Source: JAGGZI01 sp964399605 (GTDB lineage Archaea > Aenigmatarchaeota > Aenigmatarchaeia > PWEA01 > JAGHBM01). Taken from it: DNA of 43,544 bases. The first letter of the stretch is position 1, and each line of letters begins with the position of its first letter. The notes beneath the pieces were generated by a model. It was not told the DNA's origin and did no database searches. It worked only from the letters and a program-made list of their open reading frames with translations. Shown here piece by piece: positions 15,473-23,162 of the stretch. Position numbers and translations under genes: made by a program. Where the stretch lies: contig CAYNRH010000001.1 in NCBI GenBank assembly GCA_964399605.1, positions 1 through 43,544 on the forward strand, read 5' to 3'.

Positions 15473-16084
15473 TTATCTCTTGGAGTATCTTCCCCTCTTT
15501 CTTATCTGTTCCAATCTTTTCAAAACAGGCTCCCATTTGTCAAACGTCTTTTTGTATCCCTTTATGGTGTTAGACCAAAGCTTTTCCAAATATTTGAAAT
15601 GAGTGCTTTGGTATGCCTGATGAAGAAGATGCAAGTCTATGGCTTGGTTTTCAACAGAAGAAGAATGATAAGCCAGGCCAAAATCTATCAGATAAATTTT
15701 ATTGTCCTTCAAAATCATGTTTGAGGTTGTCAGGTCCCCATGAATTATCCCCGACGAATGCAATCTCCCCACAATTTTCCCGATTTCTTCTGCCAAATAA
15801 TTCCTGGGACTCGTCTTGTTGAGCAGTTCTTTAAGTCTCTCACCATCAATGAATTCCATAAATATTTTGTAATCCCCTGTTTTGAAAACTGTGGGAGTGT
15901 TAACACCAATTCTCTTAGCCCTTATCAGGATTCTGGACTCCAGTCTGGTTCTTCTTTTTCTAAGTAATTCGTCAATCTCCTTTATCCTGTACCTTTTTTT
16001 TATTCTTTCCTTTACCAGCTTTCCCGAATCATCCAGATAAAGAACAGCCTCGGCTCCCCTTCCTATGACATTTGTGGTGTTCAT
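15473..16084 (-). CDS. bud32: KEOPS complex kinase Bud32
   Basis: A 203-residue minimal protein kinase/ATPase that works with Kae1 in the KEOPS complex making t6A on ANN-decoding tRNAs. It has IGRGAEAVLY (7-16) as nucleotide loop, the catalytic HGDLTTSN (115-122), IDFG (133-136) and the family C-terminus ending in basic RKRGRYSKR. In many archaea bud32 is fused to kae1; here it is separate and a plus-strand lipoprotein gene lies between the two. All key residues are present. The ATG at 16084 appears leaderless. Confidence 0.93.
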   Translation of the reverse strand: MNTTNVIGRGAEAVLYLDDSGKLVKERIKKRYRIKEIDELLRKRRTRLESRILIRAKRIGVNTPTVFKTGDYKIFMEFIDGERLKELLNKTSPRNYLAEEIGKIVGRLHSSGIIHGDLTTSNMILKDNKIYLIDFGLAYHSSSVENQAIDLHLLHQAYQSTHFKYLEKLWSNTIKGYKKTFDKWEPVLKRLEQIRKRGRYSKR

Positions 16085-16121
16085 ATAAATTATTTAAAAA
16101 AAGGAATTAATAAATAATCAC

Positions 16122-16538
16122 ATGAAGAAATTTTTTGCAATTGCATTGGCAATACTGGTAGTCTTTGCCAGTGGATGCGTCAGCAGTGGACTCAAATTCA
16201 AGGAGTGCAAACTACAGCACCCAAAGATAAGGGAAGACCAGATGACAAGCCTCTGGATAAATGTAGAGAATAATGAAAACGATGCAAAAAATGTCCAACT
16301 GGTATTCGTTTATCCAGATGATGTCACAGTTGAAAGAAATGGAGAAAAAATAAAATCCTTTAATATTACTTTAGAGCCAAATGGGGCAACTTCAGGCAGG
16401 AAAGAGTTTTCAGTTTACGGCGACTATATAGAGGGCCAACCTTCAACTCCATGGGACATTGTTGTCCAGATGTACAGTGATGGGGAGCTAATAAAAGAAT
16501 GCAAACAAACAATAACAATTATGCCAAAAACACAGTAA
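16122..16538 (+). CDS. Secreted lipoprotein with Ig-like domain
   Basis: A 138-residue protein with a classic lipoprotein signal: KK at the start, a hydrophobic core (4-16) and the lipobox ASGC, so the mature chain begins at about Cys19. The rest is a single beta-rich domain (WINVENNENDAKNVQLVF ... TPWDIVVQMYSDG) like the CARDB/Ig-like folds of archaeal surface proteins, with a second Cys pair possibly forming a disulphide. It is anchored outside the cell. It sits on the opposite strand between bud32 and kae1, divergent from bud32 and ending 4 nt from the kae1 stop. Confidence 0.75.
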   Translation: MKKFFAIALAILVVFASGCVSSGLKFKECKLQHPKIREDQMTSLWINVENNENDAKNVQLVFVYPDDVTVERNGEKIKSFNITLEPNGATSGRKEFSVYGDYIEGQPSTPWDIVVQMYSDGELIKECKQTITIMPKTQ

Positions 16539-16542
16539 GAAG

Positions 16543-17517
16543 TTACATCCACTTTACTTCAACTTCGTCGGTTCTCCATCTTGAAATTGGCTTCAATTCC
16601 TTGATTCTTTCCCCAGACTTGTATGCAAGTATGCCGGCCCATGCAATCATGGCACCATTGTCACCAGAATATTCCATAGGAACCGCATAGAATTTTGCTT
16701 CTCTCTCCCTGCACATAGTGTTCAGCATTTCTATTAGCCTCTTGTTTGCCGCAACTCCACCTGTCAGAAGAGCTTCTTTTTTTCCGGTGTGTGCCATCGC
16801 CCTCTCGGTAACCTCAACAAGCATTGCAAAGCAGGTTTCCTGCAACGAAAAACAAACATCCTCTATTTTTTCCCCGTTTTTGAAGAGTTTTTCAGCTGCC
16901 GTAATTATTCCTGAAAAGGACAAGTCCATTCCCTTAACAACATAAGGCAGCTCTATGTATTTTCCTTTTTTTGCAAGCTTCTCTATCTCAGGACCTCCGG
17001 GATACGGAATTCCAACTTTTCTTGCAAATGTGTCCAGAGCATTTCCTATTGCTATGTCCTCTGTCTCCCCAAAAACTCTATATCTACCTCCAGAGAGGGC
17101 AATAATTTGTGTGTTTCCGCCTGAAACATAAATAACCACAGGGTCTTTTGCGCCCGTGGTCAGTTTTCCTATTTCTATGTGCCCTATTGGATGATTAACA
17201 CCTATGAGTGGTATCTTATTTTCCTCAGATATTTTTTTGGCAAACTCCAGTCCGGTCCATAAACATGGCGGCAATCCAGGGCCCTGGCTGAATGAAACTA
17301 AATCAATTTCTTTTAAGCTTAGTCCAGACTCCTTGAGAACATTCTCAAGGATTTTATCCTTGACTTCTTCATGATGCTGCTTGGCTTCTTGGGGAATTAT
17401 ACCCGAACCTTTCTTAGGTTTGTATACATCTTTAACATTTGAAAAAATCTCTCCATTATCAGAAACAATACCAATCCCAAAAGTATGCGCTGTTGATTCG
17501 ATTCCTAAACAAATCAT
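16543..17517 (-). CDS. kae1: tRNA threonylcarbamoyladenosine transferase Kae1
   Basis: A 324-residue ASKHA-fold enzyme that transfers the threonylcarbamoyl group to A37 of tRNA in the KEOPS complex. It has GIESTAH at the start, the metal-binding NHPIGH (His109 and His113), VSGGNTQ, and SGDNGAMIAWAG near the C-terminus with the third metal ligand Asp. Length fits stand-alone archaeal Kae1 (about 325). It lies 22 nt after rps27ae on the same strand, so it continues the Spt4-eS24-eS27 transcript, while bud32 is separated by a divergent lipoprotein gene. Confidence 0.95.
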   Translation of the reverse strand: MICLGIESTAHTFGIGIVSDNGEIFSNVKDVYKPKKGSGIIPQEAKQHHEEVKDKILENVLKESGLSLKEIDLVSFSQGPGLPPCLWTGLEFAKKISEENKIPLIGVNHPIGHIEIGKLTTGAKDPVVIYVSGGNTQIIALSGGRYRVFGETEDIAIGNALDTFARKVGIPYPGGPEIEKLAKKGKYIELPYVVKGMDLSFSGIITAAEKLFKNGEKIEDVCFSLQETCFAMLVEVTERAMAHTGKKEALLTGGVAANKRLIEMLNTMCREREAKFYAVPMEYSGDNGAMIAWAGILAYKSGERIKELKPISRWRTDEVEVKWM

Positions 17518-17539
17518 AGAATAATAAAGAACAACTGTT

Positions 17540-17767
17540 TTATTTATTATTTTGTATTATTTCGCTGTAGCCGCACTTGCCGCATGTTTTCCTGTTTTTG
17601 TGAATTGCCAAAAATGTTCCGCTGCCACACCTTGGGCAATGTTCTCCCTTTCTTTTGACCTGAGAACCGGAAACCTCATATTTTTTCCATATTTGCACCT
17701 TCTTATGTTTTGACTTGCTTTTTGGCCTTTTTCCTTTCTTCTCACCTGCGGATTTCTTTTTTCCCAT
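17540..17767 (-). CDS. rps27ae: Small-subunit ribosomal protein eS27 (S27Ae type)
   Basis: A 75-residue protein with a Lys-rich N-terminal half and a zinc finger: HCPRCG (43-48) and CGKCGY (62-67), as in archaeal S27Ae. The N-terminus is longer and more basic than in many archaea, where S27Ae is about 50-60 residues. The start overlaps the stop of rps24e by 1 nt (TAATG), so the two are coupled. It follows the conserved order spt4-rps24e-rps27ae. Confidence 0.93.
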   Translation of the reverse strand: MGKKKSAGEKKGKRPKSKSKHKKVQIWKKYEVSGSQVKRKGEHCPRCGSGTFLAIHKNRKTCGKCGYSEIIQNNK

Positions 17768-18174
17768 TACTTTTCACCTTCTTTTTTCTCTTCAGCTTTC
17801 TTTTCTGTTTTTTCCTCAACCTTTTTTTCTTCCTTTTTCCCTTCCTCTGTTGCTTCCTCTTTCTTTTCTTCCTTTTTGGGCTCTTCTGCACTTTCTTCTT
17901 TTTTCTCTACCTTTTCCTCGGCTTTCTTTTCCTCTATTATTGGAACTTCTTTCTCTTTCCACACATAAGCAAGAATCCTTGATTGGGTGTTTCCAACTCC
18001 GGAAATTATTCTCTTGACTTCTATGTGTTTTGGCTTTATTTTTTTCTCCTTTGCCAAATATGCCTGAACAGAAGCTTTTGAAGGAGTAGACATTCCATTA
18101 TGCTCTATAATGCCAATTATCTCATTCCTCTTAAGAAGAGGATTCTCCCTTATCTCAATTATATTTATTTTCAT
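17767..18174 (-). CDS. rps24e: Small-subunit ribosomal protein eS24 with Lys/Glu-rich tail
   Basis: A 135-residue protein. Residues 1-80 are a normal eS24 (RENPLLKRNEIIG, STPSKASVQAYLAKE, GVGNTQSRILAYVW); residues about 81-135 are low-complexity Lys/Glu (repeats such as EEKKEE). Standard archaeal eS24 ends near residue 100, so the tail adds roughly 35-50 residues. The start is within a 22-bp sequence that is repeated exactly 129 bp upstream. eS24 belongs to the 30S subunit. The stop overlaps the rps27ae start. Confidence 0.92.
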   Translation of the reverse strand: MKINIIEIRENPLLKRNEIIGIIEHNGMSTPSKASVQAYLAKEKKIKPKHIEVKRIISGVGNTQSRILAYVWKEKEVPIIEEKKAEEKVEKKEESAEEPKKEEKKEEATEEGKKEEKKVEEKTEKKAEEKKEGEK

Positions 18175-18188
18175 TGAACTTCACCTAT
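18167..18188 (-). repeat. 22-bp direct repeat, copy at rps24e start
   Basis: On the minus strand the repeat reads ATAGGTGAAGTTCA then ATGAAAAT: ribosome binding site, spacer and first codons of rps24e. The identical 22 bp occur at 18296-18317. Confidence 0.85.
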
Positions 18189-18206
18189 ATCCTCAATGAA
18201 AAGTTC

Positions 18207-18234
18207 AAAATCTCTTTTTTGATCTTGAGATTTT
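18207..18234. repeat. 8-bp inverted repeat in the spt4-rps24e gap
   Basis: AAAATCTC (18207-18214) and GAGATTTT (18227-18234) are perfect complements with a 12-nt spacer rich in T on the plus strand. It could form a hairpin in the message between the mini-frame and rps24e. Confidence 0.5.
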
Positions 18235-18243
18235 GTTTGACTT

Positions 18244-18303
18244 TCAAAACATATCACCAACTTTTGTTTTGAGAGGTTGGAACGGAGTTCCTTTGATTTT
18301 CAT
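18244..18303 (-). CDS. Possible 19-residue mini-protein after duplicated start site
   Basis: The second copy of the 22-bp start region is followed by an ATG and 19 codons (MKIKGTPFQPLKTKVGDMF) before TGA. The ribosome binding site is as good as that of rps24e, so it should be translated, but nothing shows that the product matters. It may be the rest of a lost gene: in other archaea a dephospho-CoA kinase gene (DUF359) can lie in this gap. Only the frame and its start signal are seen. Confidence 0.3.
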   Translation of the reverse strand: MKIKGTPFQPLKTKVGDMF

Positions 18304-18317
18304 TGAACTTCACCTAT
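18296..18317 (-). repeat. 22-bp direct repeat, upstream copy
   Basis: Exact copy of 18167-18188. Its AGGTGA overlaps the last codons of spt4 and its ATG opens the 19-codon frame. Confidence 0.85.
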
Positions 18318-18498
18318 TAATCGATATAGCATATTTTCCAGGAACAGTTATATTCATAGCTCTTGCTATTTCGCTGTCCGGATCTATAACGATAACTATA
18401 CCCTGCCAGTTTCTTGTAAGCTTTGATGTCTTGCACGCCGGGCACACCTCGCCCATAACAAATCTTTTGCACTCAGAACACACCTTTTCCCTAACCAT
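18310..18498 (-). CDS. spt4: Transcription elongation factor Spt4 (RpoE2)
   Basis: A 62-residue zinc protein, the partner of Spt5 on archaeal RNA polymerase that keeps elongation processive. It has CSECKRF and VCPACKTS (zinc ligands Cys7, Cys10, Cys19 and Cys22), then NWQGIVIVIDPDSEIA and GKYAISI, all typical of Spt4. The ATG follows AAGTGATTT. The stop TGA is inside the AGGTGA site of the following mini-frame. It begins 4 nt after the rpoE1 stop. Confidence 0.94.
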   Translation of the reverse strand: MVREKVCSECKRFVMGEVCPACKTSKLTRNWQGIVIVIDPDSEIARAMNITVPGKYAISINR

Positions 18499-18502
18499 AA
18501 AA

Positions 18503-19090
18503 TCACTTCTTCTTTTTAACTTCCTTTTTCCCTTCTTTTTTCTTCTTTGGAGTTTTTTTCTTTTCTGCTTCAGTCATCCAGTGCAAAGCACCCAATCCGG
18601 GCTGCCTCATTGTCAATCCAACTTTGTTCTCTTTCGTAAAAGATATGGAGATTATTCTTGCCCTGACAGTATCCCCTTCCTTGAGTATTTTCTTGCTGTC
18701 CCTTCCAACAAGGACAGAATTCTTTTTGTCATAACTTACATAATCGTCCATTATCTGTGAAATATGCGTCATTGCATCAATGGGACCTATCCTTATGAAA
18801 GCGCCAAATTCTGTTATGTCAACAACTTCCCCTATTGTAACCTCATGCTCCTCTGGGTAGTATATCAACAGCTTGAATTTCGCCGGAAAGAAAACTGCGC
18901 CATCCCCTGGTATAATCTCGCCTTCGCCAATTTCCTCAATGCTCTCCAGGTTAAGCACTATGCCCAAATCAGTATTGAAAACGCCTTCATACCTCTCCTG
19001 GACACTTTCCGATATGGCAACCTCTAAATCTTTTTCAAGCTTTTCGGGAGGCACCCTCACCGAATCCTCAACTTCTACGATTTTATACAT
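18503..19090 (-). CDS. rpoE1: RNA polymerase subunit Rpo7 (RpoE1) with basic tail
   Basis: A 195-residue protein of the Rpo4/Rpo7 stalk. The N-terminal RNP-like domain (1-80) and S1 domain (about 82-165, IGEVVDITEFGAFIRIGPIDAM) are typical. The last 20 or so residues are almost only Lys with some Glu, Thr and Pro. Archaeal Rpo7 usually ends near 180-190 residues without such a tail. The start overlaps the stop of the PIN-domain gene by 1 nt (TAATG). Confidence 0.94.
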   Translation of the reverse strand: MYKIVEVEDSVRVPPEKLEKDLEVAISESVQERYEGVFNTDLGIVLNLESIEEIGEGEIIPGDGAVFFPAKFKLLIYYPEEHEVTIGEVVDITEFGAFIRIGPIDAMTHISQIMDDYVSYDKKNSVLVGRDSKKILKEGDTVRARIISISFTKENKVGLTMRQPGLGALHWMTEAEKKKTPKKKKEGKKEVKKKK

Positions 19091-19485
19091 TATATCCCCA
19101 TTGCTAAATACTTTTTGTTTCTCAAATATATTACTTTGACTCCTATCTTTTTTAATTTTCTCTTAAGCTCCTTGTCAAGAGTTGCTACAGCACACTCTTC
19201 GGATTTTCTGAGAAATTTTTCAGAAAGGCTAACTATTGCCTTGTCAGCTGTATTTTCTTTAGTTTTTGTTACTTTTATACTTTTCGCTTCCAAAAATTTG
19301 AGCCCAAACCTGGCTGCCCTTGCATCTCTGCTGTTGCCCATGGAAAGTTTTTTCAATTCTCTGACAACTGGCTCGATTGTAACCAGCTCGTATTTTTCAT
19401 CTATCAGCCTGTCAAACTCCTCAAATATGTCTACCTTGAACTTCTCTGGAACCAAAAAGATGTTCGTATCCAAAATAATTTTCAT
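19090..19485 (-). CDS. PIN-domain ribonuclease, Fcf1/Utp24-like
   Basis: A 131-residue PIN-fold protein: LDTNIF (5-10) with the first catalytic Asp, EPVVREL with the Glu, ENTADKAI with the second Asp and ATLDKELKRKL near the end. This layout matches the archaeal relatives of eukaryotic rRNA-processing nuclease Fcf1/Utp24, which often sit next to rpoE1. It is more likely an rRNA-processing enzyme than a VapC toxin, since no antitoxin gene precedes it and it is coupled to rpoE1 by a 1-nt overlap. Confidence 0.82.
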   Translation of the reverse strand: MKIILDTNIFLVPEKFKVDIFEEFDRLIDEKYELVTIEPVVRELKKLSMGNSRDARAARFGLKFLEAKSIKVTKTKENTADKAIVSLSEKFLRKSEECAVATLDKELKRKLKKIGVKVIYLRNKKYLAMGI

Positions 19486-19580
19486 AAGAAGAATTAGTCT
19501 TCTGTTTATTAAAATGCTTCATTTAAGAATTAAAATACAAATCTAAAAGTATTTAAAACTTTATTTAAAAAGTATAACTC

Positions 19581-20060
19581 ATGGGAAATAAACAATTAGA
19601 TACATATCTATTTGCTCTCGTGAAAACTGGATATAAATACCTGAAGAACGAAGAAAAGCATATAGAGCCTGAGAATATAGCAATCCACGAATATATTGAA
19701 TTGAGGGTCTATTTTATTGATAAATTGAAAAAAAGAGGAATCATAAAGGAATCTGAAGATTATATTTCAAATGTGGAAAATCTTCCAGAAAAAATCAACG
19801 ATTATGCTTATAAAAACAAATTACCTGGAATTGATGTTTCTAAATTTGAAAAGGAAGAAACTTTAATATTAAAAGAGAAAAAAATGAACTGGAGTGACCT
19901 AATAGAATTTGATAATAAACTCGAAAAAAAATACAGAAAAATGTTTGATTTTAGTGGTATAAATGGAGATTTTGGAATGTGGCGGGCATTTGGAGTTTCT
20001 TCAGAAATTGATGGTTTGGAACTAAAAGAAAAACTAATCGAAGAGTTAAAAACTTTGTAA
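19581..20060 (+). CDS. Hypothetical helical protein
   Basis: A 159-residue charged, mostly helical protein without a known family, signal peptide or membrane segment. The C-terminal part, DFSGINGDFGMWRAFG, is the only distinctive stretch. A TATA-like GTATTTAAAAC lies about 27 nt before the ATG, which suggests a leaderless message. It is alone between the divergent PIN gene and the glycan block, so context gives no hint of function. Confidence 0.65.
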   Translation: MGNKQLDTYLFALVKTGYKYLKNEEKHIEPENIAIHEYIELRVYFIDKLKKRGIIKESEDYISNVENLPEKINDYAYKNKLPGIDVSKFEKEETLILKEKKMNWSDLIEFDNKLEKKYRKMFDFSGINGDFGMWRAFGVSSEIDGLELKEKLIEELKTL

Positions 20061-20096
20061 ATTTCACTGTCAATGTTTTCTGGCCATTATAATAAT

Positions 20097-20109
20097 TTTT
20101 ATATAAAAT
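20097..20109 (+). promoter_or_regulatory. TATA-like box upstream of the 20264 gene
   Basis: TTTTTATATAAAA stands 155 nt before the start. If used, the leader would be about 130 nt and would hold the short dyad GCGT...ACGC. The gap 20061-20263 shows no gene otherwise. Confidence 0.35.
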
Positions 20110-20263
20110 TCAAAAATTCTTGTAAAAGAAAATTGCGTACTTCTGCACGCCCAAACCCGAATATTGTCTTTTTTTCTCCGTTATAATTTTTCTTGTAATA
20201 CTATATTTCATTTTTAGAAGTGCTTAAGTAGGTTTTTGACATCCTTTTAAAGAGGTGATATGT

Positions 20264-21655
20264 ATGAATACTTATGTCTTTGTGGATGGTTTTGGTAAAT
20301 TTGGTAGTCAAACTTTTTCCTCTCTTGTAAGGGCAATAGAGGATATGGCAACCGATGGAAAGAATATACAACTATATGGAATTCAAGACCCATCTAAAGA
20401 AGCTAGAAAAAATGCAGAAAAAAAGGCAAAAGAACTGGGCGTATCACCAAAGATTTATGATACAGATGAAAAAATGAATGAAGATATTTCAATGCTTCAA
20501 AAAAATGGTCATGCTATTTGGGTTTATAATGTATCTCCGTCACAAAATCATTTTAGAAGTAATGAACATTATACAAAAAAACACGTAAGAGTATTATCAG
20601 AAAAACCTCTTGTTCTAACAATAGAAGAAAAAGAAAAATTGATGAGAACATGGGATACGTATAGAACACAAATAGACCATGCAAAGGTCGAAACTGAAAA
20701 CCCAGCATTTATAGGCGCCAAACTTCTTTTAGACGAATATAAAATACATGTTGAAGACATAAAGCTGCTAAGAGCAAACAGTATAGGAATTCTGAAGGCG
20801 GTTTCCAATTCAATGAAGGAAGAAAAAAGGATTGGAGTAGAGGGTGGCTCTAGATTAGATAAAGATCACGACAGAGCTTATATCACTCTTCTTTTGAAAG
20901 ATTATATTAAAGGTATAAACATTGAAAAATCTGAAATTGAGGTTTTCAATCCATATGATTTAAAATCTGAATCATTTTTGGATGTATGGGGCAAAGAAAC
21001 AAAGAAAATTGATACAAATACTGCCGATGGTTCATTAACATCTGAAGAAAAAATAATCACAAAAAACGGCAACATTAGTTTAGAAGTTTATACAGGTTGG
21101 TTGGGTGTAAAAGATGAACATATGAAAACAATAAAGAAAATTAAAAACGAGACAAAAAAAATTGGTATACCACTTCTACCATACGCTTCAAATACAAATA
21201 TTGTAGATATAGGAGAAGATAAAGTTCAGTTTGATTATGAAGAAATAAGAATGTTTCATCTAAGTGGATATGAAGATGGAGGAAGAAGTGTAGAAATAAT
21301 AGGAAACATGATTCCACCAAGAAACAATTGGGATGTACCCGGAAGTGCTAATTTCTTAATGTCTATATGGGATGAAGAGGTGACAATTAACTTAATTAGT
21401 GAAGAAAATAGAATAAAAGCCCTTACAGATGATGTAAAGAAAGTAGAAAAAATGAGTGGCGACCAAATGACAAGATTATTTAAAAAATCTATTCTGGGAA
21501 CTTATCCAATAACTGGGGAATTAGCATTCAGAGATATAGGATTGACTCTAGAAAGCAAGAATAAAGGAATTGAAAAAGCGATTCAAGAATCATCTTTTGA
21601 AAAGGAACTTAAGAAAGCTGAAAAATGGATAAGAAAGAAAGTAAAGATTATGTGA
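20264..21655 (+). CDS. Gfo/Idh-like NAD(P)-binding protein, paralogue A
   Basis: A 463-residue protein with a Rossmann-type start: FVDGFGKFG (GxGxxG), an acidic end of the second strand (YGIQDPS) and SEKPLVLT, which matches the EKP motif of the Gfo/Idh/MocA oxidoreductases of sugars. Further on it has HAKVETENPAF and VYTGWLGV; HTGWLGV also occurs in the gene at 28601-29815, showing they are paralogues. The start is the ATG at 20264 after GAGGTGATATGT; an in-frame GTG further up lies within that site. It heads a plus-strand operon with a PIG-L deacetylase and a methyltransferase. Substrate unknown, probably a sugar or sugar nucleotide. Confidence 0.65.
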   Translation: MNTYVFVDGFGKFGSQTFSSLVRAIEDMATDGKNIQLYGIQDPSKEARKNAEKKAKELGVSPKIYDTDEKMNEDISMLQKNGHAIWVYNVSPSQNHFRSNEHYTKKHVRVLSEKPLVLTIEEKEKLMRTWDTYRTQIDHAKVETENPAFIGAKLLLDEYKIHVEDIKLLRANSIGILKAVSNSMKEEKRIGVEGGSRLDKDHDRAYITLLLKDYIKGINIEKSEIEVFNPYDLKSESFLDVWGKETKKIDTNTADGSLTSEEKIITKNGNISLEVYTGWLGVKDEHMKTIKKIKNETKKIGIPLLPYASNTNIVDIGEDKVQFDYEEIRMFHLSGYEDGGRSVEIIGNMIPPRNNWDVPGSANFLMSIWDEEVTINLISEENRIKALTDDVKKVEKMSGDQMTRLFKKSILGTYPITGELAFRDIGLTLESKNKGIEKAIQESSFEKELKKAEKWIRKKVKIM

Positions 21656-21660
21656 TTAAA

Positions 21661-22428
21661 ATGCCGAAAGCAATATTTATAGACCCACACGGAGACGACC
21701 CTATAATAGCCGTTGGTGGAACTCAGATTCAATTACTGGACAGTGGATGGGAAATAAAACAAATTCAAATGACAGACGGAAGGCATGGTAGTAATATAAT
21801 GGACCCCGAGACAACCAAAATAGTTAGAGAAAAAGAGGGCAAAAAGGTTAGGGAACACCTTGGCATAAAAGACTTTTATAATTTTGGTGTTGAAGATGGT
21901 AAGCTGGATTCTTTAGACCCTGAAAAGAGGGGGGAAGTTATAGAAGAGTTGAAAAGACAAATAGAAGATTACAAAGCGGATGTAGTTTTTATTCCAGGAA
22001 GGGCCGAAGGCCATCCCGACCACAAGGCAACTTATAAAATATGCCATAAAGCAATTGAAATGTCAGAAAATAAGCCATTGGAAGTTCATTATTTAGTGTG
22101 GTTGTTTCCATTTCACAGACATGACCCAGGTAAGTTAGAAAAAGTCTTAAAAGTAAACATAGATGGAGAATTTAATAAAAAAATAGAAGCCATAAGAATG
22201 AATGAGTCGCAGGAGCGAGAAGGCAGGTATTCAGAAATAGTAAAACATATTAACGGTTATTTCTCTTTGATATATTCTGCTTATAGGGATTTGGAGGAAA
22301 AAACATGCGAGATAATTGCTCTCCCAAAAATAAATGAAAAATATGATACTTTTGTTAAAGGTCTCAGGAGCTGGGATGATGTTACAGAAGTGTTCCATGG
22401 TAGAAAAGAGGAGAAAATTAAGGCATAA
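21661..22428 (+). CDS. PIG-L/LmbE-family N-deacetylase
   Basis: A 255-residue zinc hydrolase that removes acetyl groups from GlcNAc-type sugars. The two metal motifs are clear: DPHGDD (8-13; usually PHPDD) and EGHPDH (116-121). The start at 21661 is chosen because TGTGATTAAA precedes it directly; an in-frame ATG at 21625 would overlap the previous gene by 31 nt. The chain length fits the family. It is flanked by a Gfo/Idh-like gene and a NodS-like methyltransferase, so the product amine may be further modified. In PHGDD, Gly replaces the usual Pro. Confidence 0.85.
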   Translation: MPKAIFIDPHGDDPIIAVGGTQIQLLDSGWEIKQIQMTDGRHGSNIMDPETTKIVREKEGKKVREHLGIKDFYNFGVEDGKLDSLDPEKRGEVIEELKRQIEDYKADVVFIPGRAEGHPDHKATYKICHKAIEMSENKPLEVHYLVWLFPFHRHDPGKLEKVLKVNIDGEFNKKIEAIRMNESQEREGRYSEIVKHINGYFSLIYSAYRDLEEKTCEIIALPKINEKYDTFVKGLRSWDDVTEVFHGRKEEKIKA

Positions 22429-22439
22429 GGTGATTGTTT

Positions 22440-23162
22440 ATGAATGAAAAGGTATCTGAAAGAAAATTTGATGAAGAGTATTTCAATACAAATGAGTTTT
22501 TTAAGAAAGATCCATGGGGATTTGGGAGGTCTCCATATGAATTAAACAAATATAAAAGACAAATCGATTTGATAAAAGCATTGATATCTCCAAAACCTGA
22601 AGTGGAAAATATTCTGGAGGTGGGATGTGCGGAGGGTATTTTTACAGAAATGCTACTTAAAGAATTTCCAAATTCAAAGATTACCGGCATAGAGTTTTCT
22701 AAAAATGCCTTTAAAAGAGCTAAAAAAAGACTTGAATCATATGGCGAAAGAGTAGAACTAATTCAAGGTGACATAGTTGAAAAGGCCAAAGAATTGCCAG
22801 AAATGAATTTCGATATAGCTACAATGAGTGAAGTGATACTTTATATAGGAAACGATTTTAGTTTTACGACAATAAATGATAGTGTTTTTTATCCTGTGGC
22901 AAAATCACTCGAACTCGGAGGAGGTTTAGTTATAGCACAAATAGTTGAACAAAAGGGGTATCCAGAAGGACCATTAACCAAAAAACCAATCATACATTCA
23001 TACAAAACTATGCTTGCTGAACAGCATATTCTAAAAAAGGTTTATGATGAATCATTTTTGGAATATAAAGACGAAGAAAATCAGGTTTTCAACTATGAAA
23101 TTTGGGGTTTCAGAAGAGTTGATGAAAAGAAAGAGCCACACTGGAGATGGAGAAAAGTATGA
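22440..23162 (+). CDS. NodS-like SAM-dependent N-methyltransferase
   Basis: A 240-residue class I methyltransferase: ILEVGCAEG (SAM motif I, about 60-68), GIEFSKNAF (motif II) and QGDIVEKAKEL, then DIATMSEVILYIG (motif IV region). The N-terminal stretch KKDPWGFGRSPYE and overall layout resemble NodS, which N-methylates a deacetylated amino sugar. It follows a PIG-L deacetylase by 11 nt, exactly the partner needed to create that amine. The ATG at 22440 follows AAGGTGATTGTTT; a TTG two codons earlier is less likely. The stop overlaps the ATG of a short frame (ATGA). Confidence 0.78.
   Translation: MNEKVSERKFDEEYFNTNEFFKKDPWGFGRSPYELNKYKRQIDLIKALISPKPEVENILEVGCAEGIFTEMLLKEFPNSKITGIEFSKNAFKRAKKRLESYGERVELIQGDIVEKAKELPEMNFDIATMSEVILYIGNDFSFTTINDSVFYPVAKSLELGGGLVIAQIVEQKGYPEGPLTKKPIIHSYKTMLAEQHILKKVYDESFLEYKDEENQVFNYEIWGFRRVDEKKEPHWRWRKV

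Noticed and set aside
17715..18017. Long hydrophobic open frames opposite rps24e (also 33114-33482 and 37573-37977)
   Set aside because: They are the antisense of Lys/Glu-rich tails: AAG/GAA codons read backwards give Phe, Leu and Ser. No start signals are present.
18175..18310. Possible box C/D RNA in the spt4-rps24e gap
   Set aside because: A GTGATAT stretch recalls a C box, but no proper CUGA D box follows at the right distance.
19090..19485. VapC toxin interpretation of the PIN gene
   Set aside because: No small antitoxin gene precedes it and it is coupled to rpoE1, where Fcf1-like PIN proteins are usual.
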